Source of the DNA: Phycisphaerales bacterium
GTDB lineage: Bacteria > Planctomycetota > Phycisphaerae > Phycisphaerales > UBA1924
DNA: 64,000 nt
NCBI GenBank assembly: GCA_029260395.1
Contig: JAJDDJ010000009.1
Location: 434,001-498,000 of the forward strand
Reading direction: 5' to 3'
The position numbers and the translations under genes were made by a program. Of this stretch, positions 25,167-33,368 are shown piece after piece. The notes below the pieces were generated by a model. The model was given only the letters and a program-made list of their open reading frames with translations, was not told the origin of the DNA and did not search any database. Every line of letters begins with the position of its first letter. Position 1 is the stretch's first letter.

Positions 25167-26988
25167 TGCGCACGATCTCGGCTCGGTCGGCTTCCTCCTG
25201 GTCGGTCCTGATGTTGCCGATCAGCACGTTGAGCCCGCCCGCGGGCACGCCCCGCCGTGCGGAATTCCAGAGCAGATCGCGGGCCCAGCCCGAGCGGGCG
25301 TCGTCGGGCGTGAGCTTGCGATAGAGCTCGAACGTATCGGCGGTGCTGCCCTGTGTGCTGGACGCAAAGAGTGCGACGCGCGCGATGCTCGGCGTGATCT
25401 GCTCGGGCCGATCGCGCAGCATGGCACTGGCGAGCCTTGCGAGTTTGCTGTGCTCGCCCCGGAGGCTCATCGCCTTGAACAGGGCGACCCAGTCCTTCGC
25501 CGCAGCGGCCTGCTTGATCTGGTCCGCAAGATCAACAACGGGGCTCAGAGGCAGTTCGGCCTCGGGCAGCCGCTTCGACACAGGCCCGAGGCAAAAAAGA
25601 GCATCGCCGAACACCGCCACCCGGCCCGGCGGGGTTGAGACAGTCCGCGCCGCCGCCGCAAGCGGGGCGGTGCTCAGCAGCCGGCCGGCGAATGTTGGCG
25701 TGGGCACGAAGCCCGTTAGTCCCGGCTCCTGCACCGCGCCGACGTACGCGAATGCGCCGCGCTCGATCCACCGACCGCCGATGGTCTCGCGTTTCGAAGG
25801 GAAAAGCATGGACCACGAATGAACGAAGTGAACGAGCGACGGGCTGACCATGAGCGGCACATCACCCGCGAGGCCCCGTCCGGGTTCAAGATCAAAGAAG
25901 TCGGCGTTGCCCGAGGTGTTGACCAGCGCGAGCGCCCCAGTCTCGCCGCCGATGCCCGTTTGCGCGCCGAGTCGCCACACCGCCAGGCTCTGAGAAGGTT
26001 CATCCGAGAGCTTGATATCGGTGAACGACGGCTGGCCGTCGACCTCGGTCGAGCGGATGAGGTCGGCGGTCGTTGTGCCGTCCCACTGGTTCCACGGGTT
26101 CTCTGAGCTGTATGCGTCGAAGATCCACGCCGAGCGTGGCTGGATGAACAGGCTGCACATGGCCATGTACGCGCTGCGGGCCTCGTTGCCGAAGATCTGC
26201 GAGGCCCACGCCCATCGGCGATCGTCGGGGTGTCTACCCACCAGATCGGTCAGTGCCAGCGTGTCGTTCTCGGCGATCTTGACCCGGGCCGGGTCGTTGA
26301 GGCAGATGGTGATCGCGTCGATCGCGTCGCCGATGATCTCCCACGGCAGACCGATCTCCGTCGCCCAGCCGGATGCCGCCGATGAGAGCATGTCCGCATG
26401 CGCGCGGGTCGTTTCGTGGTCTATCGGGTTGCTCACACTGTCGACCCAAATGATCGGTAACGCCCGGCCGATGCCCAGCGCCAGCGCTGCGGTCCACGCA
26501 GCGTCGGCATGATCGGCGATTATGACGCCCGGCGGGATCCACCCGCCCTGGTTCCAGGTAGCGATCAGCAGGTCGGGATTGGAATCGGGTGCAGCCCACG
26601 CGCCCGCTTGCAGACTCGCGATCGCTCGACGGCGTTCTTCGCCACCGGCGGGCAGCGTGGGCGCGGTCTCGGGCGTCCAGCGGACCACCCGCGCAGGCTT
26701 GAAGGCGTGGGCGAAACGGCCGATCGCCTGCGATGCCCAGACGCTCCCGTCGTCGATCAGCACCGGGAACCTTCGATCGGTGTTCCAGGTGCCGAGCGCA
26801 GCGGCGTAGGCCTCGGGTGAATCCACGATCACCAGCGTCGGGATCACCGCAATGCCCGAACGCGGCAGCTCAGCCCGCCGGCCCAGCATGACCTGCGGCG
26901 GGACGTTGATCTGTTCTTGAGCCGTCGCCGCCATGGGCGAGCCGAGAAGCAGCAGCGTTGCGAAAATCCGTCGGATCGAAGTGGCCAT
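25150..26988 (-). CDS. Exported protein of unknown function
   Basis: A 612-aa protein with a clear signal peptide ('MATSIRRIFATLLLLGSPMA', cut after 'ATAQ'). The mature part has repeated short strands and the segments 'PTLVIVDSPEAYAAALGTW', 'GVIIADHADAAWTAALALG' and 'FVHSWSMLFPSKRETIGGRW'. The last, with 'RGAFAYVGAVQEP' after it, recalls the C-terminal half of caspase-like C25 peptidases, but I see no convincing catalytic His-Cys pair. The C-terminal 150 residues are helical and TPR-like. A TATGCT hexamer ends five bases before the ATG. It is divergent from trpE and overlaps the convergent comEC end. Confidence 0.6.
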   Translation of the reverse strand: MATSIRRIFATLLLLGSPMAATAQEQINVPPQVMLGRRAELPRSGIAVIPTLVIVDSPEAYAAALGTWNTDRRFPVLIDDGSVWASQAIGRFAHAFKPARVVRWTPETAPTLPAGGEERRRAIASLQAGAWAAPDSNPDLLIATWNQGGWIPPGVIIADHADAAWTAALALGIGRALPIIWVDSVSNPIDHETTRAHADMLSSAASGWATEIGLPWEIIGDAIDAITICLNDPARVKIAENDTLALTDLVGRHPDDRRWAWASQIFGNEARSAYMAMCSLFIQPRSAWIFDAYSSENPWNQWDGTTTADLIRSTEVDGQPSFTDIKLSDEPSQSLAVWRLGAQTGIGGETGALALVNTSGNADFFDLEPGRGLAGDVPLMVSPSLVHFVHSWSMLFPSKRETIGGRWIERGAFAYVGAVQEPGLTGFVPTPTFAGRLLSTAPLAAAARTVSTPPGRVAVFGDALFCLGPVSKRLPEAELPLSPVVDLADQIKQAAAAKDWVALFKAMSLRGEHSKLARLASAMLRDRPEQITPSIARVALFASSTQGSTADTFELYRKLTPDDARSGWARDLLWNSARRGVPAGGLNVLIGNIRTDQEEADRAEIVRITGQR

Positions 26989-26993
26989 GTCCG

Positions 26994-26999
26994 AGCATA
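26994..26999 (-). promoter_or_regulatory. -10-like TATGCT, 5 bases before the exported protein
   Basis: TATGCT on the minus strand, then CGGAC and ATG. It stands back to back with the trpE hexamer, 25 bases away. Confidence 0.5.
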
Positions 27000-27024
27000 T
27001 CGGCGATGGGCCGCTGACCCTTCA

Positions 27025-27030
27025 TACCAT
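27025..27030 (+). promoter_or_regulatory. -10-like TACCAT, 6 bases before trpE
   Basis: TACCAT followed by CGCTCC and the trpE ATG. No ribosome-binding site is visible. Confidence 0.45.
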
Positions 27031-27036
27031 CGCTCC

Positions 27037-28689
27037 ATGGCCTCGATTTGTAGAGATGGATTCCTGCGGGCCGCCACCGAGGCCCGTCGAGAGCACCCTG
27101 ATGCCGTGCTCGCGGTGCCCGTGGCGGTTCGGTTGCTCGCCGATCAGCTCACGCCTGCGGTCGCGTACCGTCGAACCGTTGCCGACGACCCGCGCGAGGC
27201 GCCCTCGTTCCTGTTCGAGTCCGTCGAGAGCGGCGACCGCGTAGGCCGGTACTCGCTCATGGGCGCTTCGCCCGCGTTCGAGGTCTCGGCCCGCGACACC
27301 CGCGTCACGCTGACCGACCACCTCGCGGGCAGCGAGACCGCGTTCGACATGCCCGACCCGCTCAGCGTGCTCCGCGAGCGGGTGCGGGGCGTGGTGCTGT
27401 GCCGTTTGCACGCCGACAAGCACGGCCGGTCGTTGCCCGCGTGCGCACTGGGCGGATGGTTCGGCAGCGCCGCCTACGACACCGTGCGTTACGCCGAGCC
27501 CGAACGGCTCAGCCGAGATGCTGCGCCGCCCGACGACCGCGACCTGCCCGAGATGCACTTCGGGCTCTACCACGGCGTGACGGTGTTCGACCATGTCGCG
27601 AGCGTGGTGGATGTGGTCCAACTCGCGATGATCGCCCCGGGCGACGATCCGGAGTTGGCTTACAAGCAGGCGGTGGTTGATGCGGAGTCACGCGCATCGC
27701 GCATCGAGAGCGCGGTCAAGGTGCTGCCCGCGGGGCGCGTCGGACCGGACAGGGCGCCCCGCTCGATGGAATCAAACATCACGCGCGCGCAGCACGCCGA
27801 CATGGTGGCCCGCGCCCAGCGGTACATCCGAGCAGGCGACATCTTCCAGGTGGTCGTCGGCCAGCGGTTCGAGCGCGTCTCGCAGGCCGACCCGTTCGAT
27901 GTGTACCGGGCTCTCCGCAGCGTCAACCCCAGCCCGTACATGGTGTACCTCCAGTCGCGCGGCTGCATTCTGGTCGCGTCGAGCCCCGAGATTCTCTGCC
28001 GGGTGCGCACGCGAGCGGGCGGAGCAAGCGTGGTCACCAACCGCCCGCTCGCGGGCACGCGCAAGCGCGGCGCCACACCCGAGCAGGACGCAGCTCTCGC
28101 GGCGGAGTTGCTGGCGGACGACAAGGAACGAGCCGAGCACACCATGCTCGTCGATCTCGGACGCAACGACGTGGGCGTGGTCGCCAAGCCCGGCACCGTG
28201 AAGCTCGACAAGATCATGGAGATCGAGCGGTACAGCCACGTCATGCACCTCAGCTCGACGGTCACGGGCGAGCTGCGAGAGGGTCGAGACGCTTGGGACG
28301 CCCTGCGGGCGGCCCTGCCCGTGGGCACCATCAGCGGGGCGCCCAAGATCAGGGCGATGCAGATCATCGACGAACTAGAGCCCATCCGCCGCGGGCCCTA
28401 CGGGGGGGGCATGGGCTACGTGGACTTCGAGGGCAACATGGACATCGCTCTCGCACTCCGCACGATCGTCGTGCCCACGGAGGCCGCCCGGTGGAGACCC
28501 GAGGGCGCCCGGGGCGAACGCGGGTGGACCTACCACGTGCAGGCAGCGGGCGGCATCGTGCTGGATTCGGTCGCCAGCGACGAGTACGACGAGACCGTGA
28601 ACAAAGCAGCCGCTCTTGGCCGGGCAATCGACGTGGCCGAGGAGGCCTTTGCCGACCATGAGCCACAGACGCTGGGTTCGACGCCCTGA
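27037..28689 (+). CDS. trpE: Anthranilate synthase component I
   Basis: Makes anthranilate from chorismate with ammonia supplied by TrpG, the first step to tryptophan. The 550-aa protein has an N-terminal TrpE domain with 'FLFESVESGDRVGRYSLMG' near 55, whose Glu-Ser pair lies in the usual feedback-binding region. The chorismate-binding domain shows 'SPEILCRV', 'RPLAGTRKRGATPEQD', 'LVDLGRNDVGVV', 'HLSSTVTGELREG' and 'LPVGTISGAPKIRAMQIIDE'. The start at 27037 was preferred to a 40-residue extension running through the divergent promoter. PabB is the main alternative, but length and motifs favour TrpE. No trpG is nearby. Confidence 0.92.
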   Translation: MASICRDGFLRAATEARREHPDAVLAVPVAVRLLADQLTPAVAYRRTVADDPREAPSFLFESVESGDRVGRYSLMGASPAFEVSARDTRVTLTDHLAGSETAFDMPDPLSVLRERVRGVVLCRLHADKHGRSLPACALGGWFGSAAYDTVRYAEPERLSRDAAPPDDRDLPEMHFGLYHGVTVFDHVASVVDVVQLAMIAPGDDPELAYKQAVVDAESRASRIESAVKVLPAGRVGPDRAPRSMESNITRAQHADMVARAQRYIRAGDIFQVVVGQRFERVSQADPFDVYRALRSVNPSPYMVYLQSRGCILVASSPEILCRVRTRAGGASVVTNRPLAGTRKRGATPEQDAALAAELLADDKERAEHTMLVDLGRNDVGVVAKPGTVKLDKIMEIERYSHVMHLSSTVTGELREGRDAWDALRAALPVGTISGAPKIRAMQIIDELEPIRRGPYGGGMGYVDFEGNMDIALALRTIVVPTEAARWRPEGARGERGWTYHVQAAGGIVLDSVASDEYDETVNKAAALGRAIDVAEEAFADHEPQTLGSTP

Positions 28690-28771
28690 GCCCGCCAAGC
28701 TGTGACCGATTGTCACGACGTTGGCACCGAAATGGTACCGATAAGTGCTTCTGGATTCGGCCCAGAGCGGA

Positions 28772-28777
28772 TATGCT
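28772..28777 (+). promoter_or_regulatory. -10-like TATGCT, 6 bases before clpS
   Basis: TATGCT followed by CAGGGC and the clpS ATG. An inverted repeat GTGAC-5-GTCAC lies 56 bases upstream at 28702-28716. Confidence 0.5.
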
Positions 28778-28783
28778 CAGGGC

Positions 28784-29161
28784 ATGACCAGCAGCGACTC
28801 CAACGGCGATTTCCATTCAGGCGGTTCAGCGGTCGGGGTGATCGAGTTCAAGCCCGCGGCTGTCAAGCCCAAGCCCAAGGCTCCCAAGCTGTGGCATGTG
28901 GTGCTGGTCGATGACGATGACCATTCGTACGAGTACGTCATCGCGCTGGCGTCCAAGGTCTTTCGCAAGAGCGTGACCGAGGGGCTGGAGATTGCCAAGA
29001 CCGTGGACAAGCGCGGCCGGGCGATCTGCATGACCACCCACCGCGAACTGGCCGAGTTGAAGCAGGAGCAGATCCACAGCTTCGGTGCTGATCCGCTGAT
29101 TGCGTCGTCGGCCGGTGCGATGTCCGCTGTGCTGGTGCCCGCCGATGTGGACGACGACTGA
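28784..29161 (+). CDS. clpS: ClpS, N-degron adaptor of the Clp protease
   Basis: Adaptor that brings substrates with destabilising N-terminal residues to ClpA/ClpC. The 125-aa protein has a flexible N-terminal tail (about 1-38, rich in Pro/Lys) and a ClpS core: 'WHVVLVDDDDHSYEYVIALA' near 39, 'SKVFRKSVTEGLEIAKTVDK', then 'GRAICMTTHRELAELKQEQI'. In most ClpS the acidic patch reads 'NDD' with a following Tyr-Thr; here it is 'VDDDDHS', and the usual 'vHxxG' has become 'VDKRG', so the binding pocket may be altered. No clp ATPase gene is beside it. Confidence 0.85.
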   Translation: MTSSDSNGDFHSGGSAVGVIEFKPAAVKPKPKAPKLWHVVLVDDDDHSYEYVIALASKVFRKSVTEGLEIAKTVDKRGRAICMTTHRELAELKQEQIHSFGADPLIASSAGAMSAVLVPADVDDD

Positions 29162-29209
29162 GCAATCGCGTGTCGTGCGTGAAGCCGCTGGGTGTGCAAC
29201 ACTCTGCAC

Positions 29210-30166
29210 ATGAGCACGCAAGCCAACAGGCCGCTGGCGATTATCACAGAAGAACTGGACGAGCAGCCCGCAGCGTGGCTTGGGGAACGCTGCGAGGCGA
29301 TCCGCTGCGCGCACGATTCACCTGAACTTGGCGGCCTGCTCGCGCGGGCATCGGCGCTGGTGGTGCGCACGTACACCATCGTGGACGATGGCCTGCTGGG
29401 CCGAGCGCCGGGTCTGAAGGTGGTCGCGCGTGCGGGGGTTGGTCTGGACAACATTGATCTTGAGGCGTGCCGAGCGCGGAGCGTGCGTGTGGTGTCGACG
29501 CCCGGCGCGAACACGCGGGCGGTGGTCGAGTACGTGCTGGCGATGCTGCTCGACGCGACGAGGCCACGGGTGTTCCTCGATGAAGCGCTCGCCATGGGCG
29601 AATGGAAGTCGCTGCGGCGAGAGCTTGAAGCGCCGCGTCAGCTCGCGGAAATGACGCTCGGCATCGTGGGCCTAGGCCGAATCGGGCAGCAAGTCGCGAG
29701 GGCTGCGTCAACGCTGAACATGTCGATCATTTACCACGATCTGGCGGAAATCCCCGTGGATTGCAGGTTCGGAGCGGCACCTGTAAGCCGCCATGAACTG
29801 CTCAAACGGGCGGAGGCGATCACGGTGCATGTCGATGGTCGGCCAGAAAACCGGGGGCTGATCGGGCCGGGGTGGTTCGGCTCAATGCGCACGGACGTGG
29901 TGTTTATCAACACCAGCCGGGGCATGGTGGTAGACCCGCAAGCTTGCGCCGATTTCTTGCGAGCCAGTCCCGGCGCGCAGGCGATGCTGGACGTCCACGA
30001 GCCCGAGCCGATCGATGCTGCCAGCCCACTGCTGGGGCTGGCTAACGCGCACCTGTCGCCGCATATCGCGGGGGGCACACGGGCGGCCAAGCTCGCGATG
30101 AGCTGGGTTGTGCGCGATGTGTGGCGAGTGCTCAGTGGCGAACAGCCCGAGCACGCTGCGGTCTAA
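29210..30166 (+). CDS. D-3-phosphoglycerate dehydrogenase-like 2-hydroxyacid dehydrogenase
   Basis: NAD-dependent D-isomer 2-hydroxyacid dehydrogenase, 318 aa. The Rossmann loop is 'LGIVGLGRIGQQVARAAS' near 150. The catalytic set is visible: Arg in 'VFINTSRGMVVD' near 230, Glu in 'VHEPEPIDAASPL', and His in 'AHLSPHIAGGTRAA' near 285. It lacks the ACT and intervening domains of long SerA proteins, so it is a short form; glyoxylate or hydroxypyruvate reductase is also possible. It follows clpS by 48 bases on the same strand and ends three bases short of the convergent membrane-protein gene. Confidence 0.8.
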   Translation: MSTQANRPLAIITEELDEQPAAWLGERCEAIRCAHDSPELGGLLARASALVVRTYTIVDDGLLGRAPGLKVVARAGVGLDNIDLEACRARSVRVVSTPGANTRAVVEYVLAMLLDATRPRVFLDEALAMGEWKSLRRELEAPRQLAEMTLGIVGLGRIGQQVARAASTLNMSIIYHDLAEIPVDCRFGAAPVSRHELLKRAEAITVHVDGRPENRGLIGPGWFGSMRTDVVFINTSRGMVVDPQACADFLRASPGAQAMLDVHEPEPIDAASPLLGLANAHLSPHIAGGTRAAKLAMSWVVRDVWRVLSGEQPEHAAV

Positions 30167-30169
30167 CCG

Positions 30170-30538
30170 TTAGCTCCGCCGAAGCTCCTCGGCTTCGAGC
30201 CGGCGCTGGTCCGCCTGGGCGTAACGCTTGAGCACCACCGGCAGCAGCGAGCCGGTGAGGGTCGCCGTCAACGCGCCGGGCAAGACGAACACGAACCACA
30301 CGTGGTAGGGCTGACCCATCACGAGCGCCGCGATCCCAACGAGTGCGAGGATTACGCCAATGGCGAGGCTCGTGAGGAAGAACCCGACGACCAGCGTCTT
30401 GGCCTTGCCGCGAGGCGCCAGCGTGCCCGCGAGCGGCCCGCCGATGCCCCCGACGATCACGCCGATCCCGCTGCCGACTCCGGCTCCGACCAGGCCTGCG
30501 GTGTTGGAATCAAACCATGCGGTGGTCTCTGCGATCAT
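30170..30538 (-). CDS. Small integral membrane protein paired with DUF2089
   Basis: A 122-aa hydrophobic protein with a Gly-rich first segment ('GLVGAGVGSGIGVIVGGIGG' near 15), two further membrane helices ('LVVGFFLTSLAIGVILALVG', 'VWFVFVLPGALTATLTGSLL') and a basic C-terminal tail 'KRYAQADQRRLEAEELRRS'. No family was recognised. Its ATG overlaps the stop of the upstream DUF2089 gene (ATGA), so the two are coupled and the regulator may control, or be controlled by, this membrane partner. Confidence 0.65.
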   Translation of the reverse strand: MIAETTAWFDSNTAGLVGAGVGSGIGVIVGGIGGPLAGTLAPRGKAKTLVVGFFLTSLAIGVILALVGIAALVMGQPYHVWFVFVLPGALTATLTGSLLPVVLKRYAQADQRRLEAEELRRS

Positions 30539-30864
30539 GACGGGTTCTCCTGGGTGGGTGCGGCTGAACGTGCGGTTTCGAGGATCTGCTTGGCGTGATG
30601 GCCAGTGAGCTGGCCCCGCTCGACGAGGTCGCCGAGCAGATCGCTCAGCGGGTCTGCGGGCTTGCCCTCGATGAGGGCCGTGAGCCGGGCGATGACGCGG
30701 TCGAGCCTGCTGCGGATGGTCGGGTAGCTCACCGAGTAGTTCTTGGCGAGGCCCTTGAGCGAGCCGCTCTCGAGCACGAGCTCGACGATCAGGTCGAGAT
30801 CGTCCGTGGGCAGGCGGAGCAGGACGTGTTCGTCGGCCGTGGTTTGGGCTGGCATGACTTGCAT
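30535..30864 (-). CDS. DUF2089-family DNA-binding protein
   Basis: A 109-aa protein of the DUF2089 family, small proteins built around a helix-turn-helix. The signature is at about 15-55: 'LRLPTDDLDLIVELVLESGS' and 'LKGLAKNYSVSYPTIRSRLD', where the second half reads as a recognition helix. The C-terminus ('DLLGDLVERGQLTGHHAKQI') looks like a short SHOCT-like oligomerising motif. The start at 30864 is favoured by GGAG nine bases upstream; a longer frame to 30912 runs through the promoter. It is divergent from pdxJ and coupled to the small membrane protein. Confidence 0.8.
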   Translation of the reverse strand: MQVMPAQTTADEHVLLRLPTDDLDLIVELVLESGSLKGLAKNYSVSYPTIRSRLDRVIARLTALIEGKPADPLSDLLGDLVERGQLTGHHAKQILETARSAAPTQENPS

Positions 30865-30882
30865 ATCGTGAATCTCCAAATC

Positions 30883-30941
30883 AAGATTATTAAAGTATTT
30901 GGATAATGTCAAAGATCAATTGCGTTTTCTTAAGATTATTA
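30883..30941. repeat. Direct repeat AAGATTATTA flanking the DUF2089 promoter
   Basis: Exact ten-base copies at 30883-30892 and 30932-30941, 49 bases apart. The first covers the -10 hexamer, the second lies upstream of the -35. Such placement suggests operator sites, possibly for DUF2089 itself. Confidence 0.45.
30884..30912 (-). promoter_or_regulatory. Strong sigma70-type promoter of the DUF2089 operon
   Basis: On the minus strand TTGACA (30912-30907) is separated by 17 bases from TAATCT (30889-30884), within an unusually AT-rich island. Transcription would start near 30877, just at the ribosome-binding GGAG. Confidence 0.75.
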
Positions 30942-30988
30942 CTACGAACGCTGTCCAGAGGCTGCTAGGGGCGATCGAGCCACGGAGC

Positions 30989-30994
30989 TAGGCT
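30989..30994 (+). promoter_or_regulatory. -10-like TAGGCT, 6 bases before pdxJ
   Basis: TAGGCT followed by TGGGGA and ATG. TGGGGA could also act as a weak ribosome-binding site. Confidence 0.35.
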
Positions 30995-31000
30995 TGGGGA

Positions 31001-31795
31001 ATGGTTCAACTCGGCGTGAACATCGATCATGTGGCGAGCGTTCGCCAGGCCCGGTACCGCGATGCTGGGGCGGGTGGGGCTCGTGGCGGGGGCACCGAGC
31101 CGGACCCGGTTCGGGCGGCCCATGAGGCCGAGCTGGGCGGGGCTGACGGCATCACGATCCACCTCCGCGAGGACCGCAGGCACATCCAGGACCGCGATGC
31201 CCAGCGGCTCCGCGAGCTGGTGCGGGTGAAGCTGAACCTAGAGATGGCTGCCACGCCCGAGATGGTCGCTATCGCCAGAACGCTCCGCCCGGACACCGTC
31301 ATGCTCGTGCCCGAGGGCCGATTGGAGGTCACGACCGAGGGCGGGCTCGATGTCGCGGGCCAGCTCAGCCGGATGGGTGAGGTCGTCCGCGAGCTGCACG
31401 CCGACGGGATGCTCGTGTCGGCGTTCATTGATCCCGAGGAGGCTCAGATCGAGGCCTCGCACGCCTGCGGGTTTGATATCTGCGAGGTGCACACCGGCCC
31501 GTACGCCCACGCGTGGGCGGCTAGTGGCGGCGATGCGCGCCGGGAAGGTCTCAGGGCGGCGCTGGCCGCAGTTGACAGGGCTGGCGGCCTGATCCGATCC
31601 ACAGGAATGAGGTTCAATGCGGGCCACGCGCTGCACTACCACAACGTGCAGGCCGTAGCGGCTCTGGAGGGTGTTGAGGAACTGCACATCGGTCACGCGA
31701 TCGTGAGTCGGGCGGTGTTTGTCGGGCTTCGCCAGGCGGTGGCGGACATGAAGAGGCTCATGGCGCAGGCAGAGGGCTCTTCGGGGCGTGCATAA
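31001..31795 (+). CDS. pdxJ: Pyridoxine 5'-phosphate synthase
   Basis: Condenses 1-deoxyxylulose 5-phosphate with 3-amino-2-oxopropyl phosphate in the DXP-dependent route to vitamin B6. The 264-aa protein begins 'LGVNIDHVASVRQARY', has 'GADGITIHLREDRRHIQDRD' near 47, 'VKLNLEMAATPEMVAIA', 'FIDPEEAQIEASHACGFDIC' with 'EVHTGPYA', and ends with 'GHALHYHNVQAVAAL' and 'ELHIGHAIVSRAVFVGL'. All active-site segments are present. It starts a rightward run with folC 64 bases downstream. Confidence 0.95.
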   Translation: MVQLGVNIDHVASVRQARYRDAGAGGARGGGTEPDPVRAAHEAELGGADGITIHLREDRRHIQDRDAQRLRELVRVKLNLEMAATPEMVAIARTLRPDTVMLVPEGRLEVTTEGGLDVAGQLSRMGEVVRELHADGMLVSAFIDPEEAQIEASHACGFDICEVHTGPYAHAWAASGGDARREGLRAALAAVDRAGGLIRSTGMRFNAGHALHYHNVQAVAALEGVEELHIGHAIVSRAVFVGLRQAVADMKRLMAQAEGSSGRA

Positions 31796-31825
31796 AAGTT
31801 CTTCGTGCAAGGTCGAACGTAAGTG

Positions 31826-31854
31826 TTGGAGCAGGCCGGGCTGAGCACTAGACT
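31826..31854 (+). promoter_or_regulatory. Promoter of folC, TTGGAG-17-TAGACT
   Basis: TTGGAG at 31826-31831, 17-base spacer, TAGACT at 31849-31854, then GGCGT and the folC ATG. This is one of the few close-set -10 elements here that also has a recognisable -35. Confidence 0.55.
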
Positions 31855-31859
31855 GGCGT

Positions 31860-33356
31860 ATGGCGCGGACGACATCGGCTGGGAACAAGACAACACAGCA
31901 ACTCGAAACCACGATCGCGGGCGATGGCCTCGCGCCTGTCAAGCCCGGCAGGCCCCGGCGCTTTGCCAACTACGCCTCGGCGCTCAAGTTCCTCGATAGC
32001 AAAATAAACGTGGAGCGCGTTCGCCCCAAAAACGTCGAGCCAGAAGTCTTCAAGCTCAGCCGCATGCAGGCGATCCTGGCCGCGATGGGCGACCCGCACC
32101 ACTCGCCACGCTGGATCGTCCACATCGCGGGCAGCAAGGGCAAGGGCTCGATCGTCGAGATGCTTGCCGCGTGCCTCGGGCCGCAGGGCTGCGGCTACAC
32201 CGTCGGCGTGTTCACCAGTCCGCACCTGATCGACGTGCGCGAACGCATCCGCATCGGCAACGACTGGATCGATGAGCAGGACTTTGTCTCGACGCTCGGC
32301 CACGTCGCAGCGGCAGCAGCGGTGATCGAGGACGACTACGGCCCGGCCACCTACTTCGAGCTGCTCACCGCGATGGCGATGCGCTATTACGCCGAGCGCG
32401 CGGTCGATGTCGCGGTCTTCGAGGTCGGCCTCGGCGGGCGGCTCGACGCCACCAACGTCATCCGGCCGACCGTCTCGGCGATCGGCGCGATCCAGCTCGA
32501 ACACGAGACCATCCTCGGAAGCACGCTTGAAGCCATCGCCCGCGAAAAAGCAGGTGTCATGAAGCCGGGCGTCGTCACCATCGCTTTCGATCAGGACAAG
32601 CAGGTGCTGGATACCTTCGAGACCGTCGCGCAGGAAACCACCGCCGAGCTGCGTTTGCTTGGTAGGGATGTCGACTTCAGCTCGCGGTTCGAGTCCACGC
32701 CCGAGCTTGGCCCGCACACCCGCGTGTGCCTCTCCAGCTCTCGCACCTCGTTCGAGCACCTGCCCGTGCCGCTCAAGGGCGCGCATCAATCGCTTAACTG
32801 CGGGCTTGTGCTGGCGATCCTCGATGAGCTCCGCGCGCACGGGCTGGAATCGCCCGAGCGGCAGGTCGCCCTCGGCCTTGAAAGAACGCTGAACGCGGGC
32901 CGGCTCGAACAGGTGTGGGACGAGCCGCGCATCCTGATCGACGGCGCGCACACGCCCGAGAGCGTCGAAGCAACCATCAAGGCGATCGGCGCGCACATGC
33001 GGTTCGATTCGATGGTTGTGGTGTTCGGCTGCGCTGCCGACAAGAACGTTGATGAGATGCTCCAGCGGGCGGCCATCGGCGCCGACAAGCTGATCCTCAC
33101 GCGCACCAGTGACAATCCGCGCGCCGTCAAGGCCGAGGATCTGGGGCGAAGGCTTGAATCGCTGCCCTCGATCGGCCCGCGCATGGCCCAGGTGATCCCC
33201 GATGTGCGCGAGGCGGTCAACACCGCTGTGCGCGCGGTGGGGCGTGACGATCTGGTGCTGGTGACGGGTTCGTTCTACCTCGCGGGCGAGGTGAAGAAGC
33301 TGCTGCAAGAGGCGAAGAACAAACGGGCGGCCCAGCAGATCGAAGCCAAGGACTGA
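31860..33356 (+). CDS. folC: Folylpolyglutamate synthase / dihydrofolate synthase
   Basis: Mur-ligase-type enzyme that adds glutamate to dihydropteroate and to folates. At 498 aa it is somewhat long because of a charged N-terminal extension of about 35 residues. The ATP loop is 'WIVHIAGSKGKGSIVEML' near 95 (Ser-Lys where Thr-Asn is usual), followed by 'VGVFTSPHLIDVRERIRIG', 'ADTFEVGLGGRLDATNV'-type residues ('VAVFEVGLGGRLDATNVI'), and the C-terminal 'RILIDGAHTPESVEATIKAI'. Whether it has one or both activities cannot be told. The downstream exported-protein gene follows by 12 bases. Confidence 0.9.
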   Translation: MARTTSAGNKTTQQLETTIAGDGLAPVKPGRPRRFANYASALKFLDSKINVERVRPKNVEPEVFKLSRMQAILAAMGDPHHSPRWIVHIAGSKGKGSIVEMLAACLGPQGCGYTVGVFTSPHLIDVRERIRIGNDWIDEQDFVSTLGHVAAAAAVIEDDYGPATYFELLTAMAMRYYAERAVDVAVFEVGLGGRLDATNVIRPTVSAIGAIQLEHETILGSTLEAIAREKAGVMKPGVVTIAFDQDKQVLDTFETVAQETTAELRLLGRDVDFSSRFESTPELGPHTRVCLSSSRTSFEHLPVPLKGAHQSLNCGLVLAILDELRAHGLESPERQVALGLERTLNAGRLEQVWDEPRILIDGAHTPESVEATIKAIGAHMRFDSMVVVFGCAADKNVDEMLQRAAIGADKLILTRTSDNPRAVKAEDLGRRLESLPSIGPRMAQVIPDVREAVNTAVRAVGRDDLVLVTGSFYLAGEVKKLLQEAKNKRAAQQIEAKD

Positions 33357-33368
33357 GGGAGGACCACC

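Noticed and set aside
28701..28717. A CRP-like site upstream of clpS
   Set aside because: TGTGA and TCAC are separated by seven bases instead of six, and the palindrome is better read as GTGAC-5-GTCAC. One site without other support is not enough.
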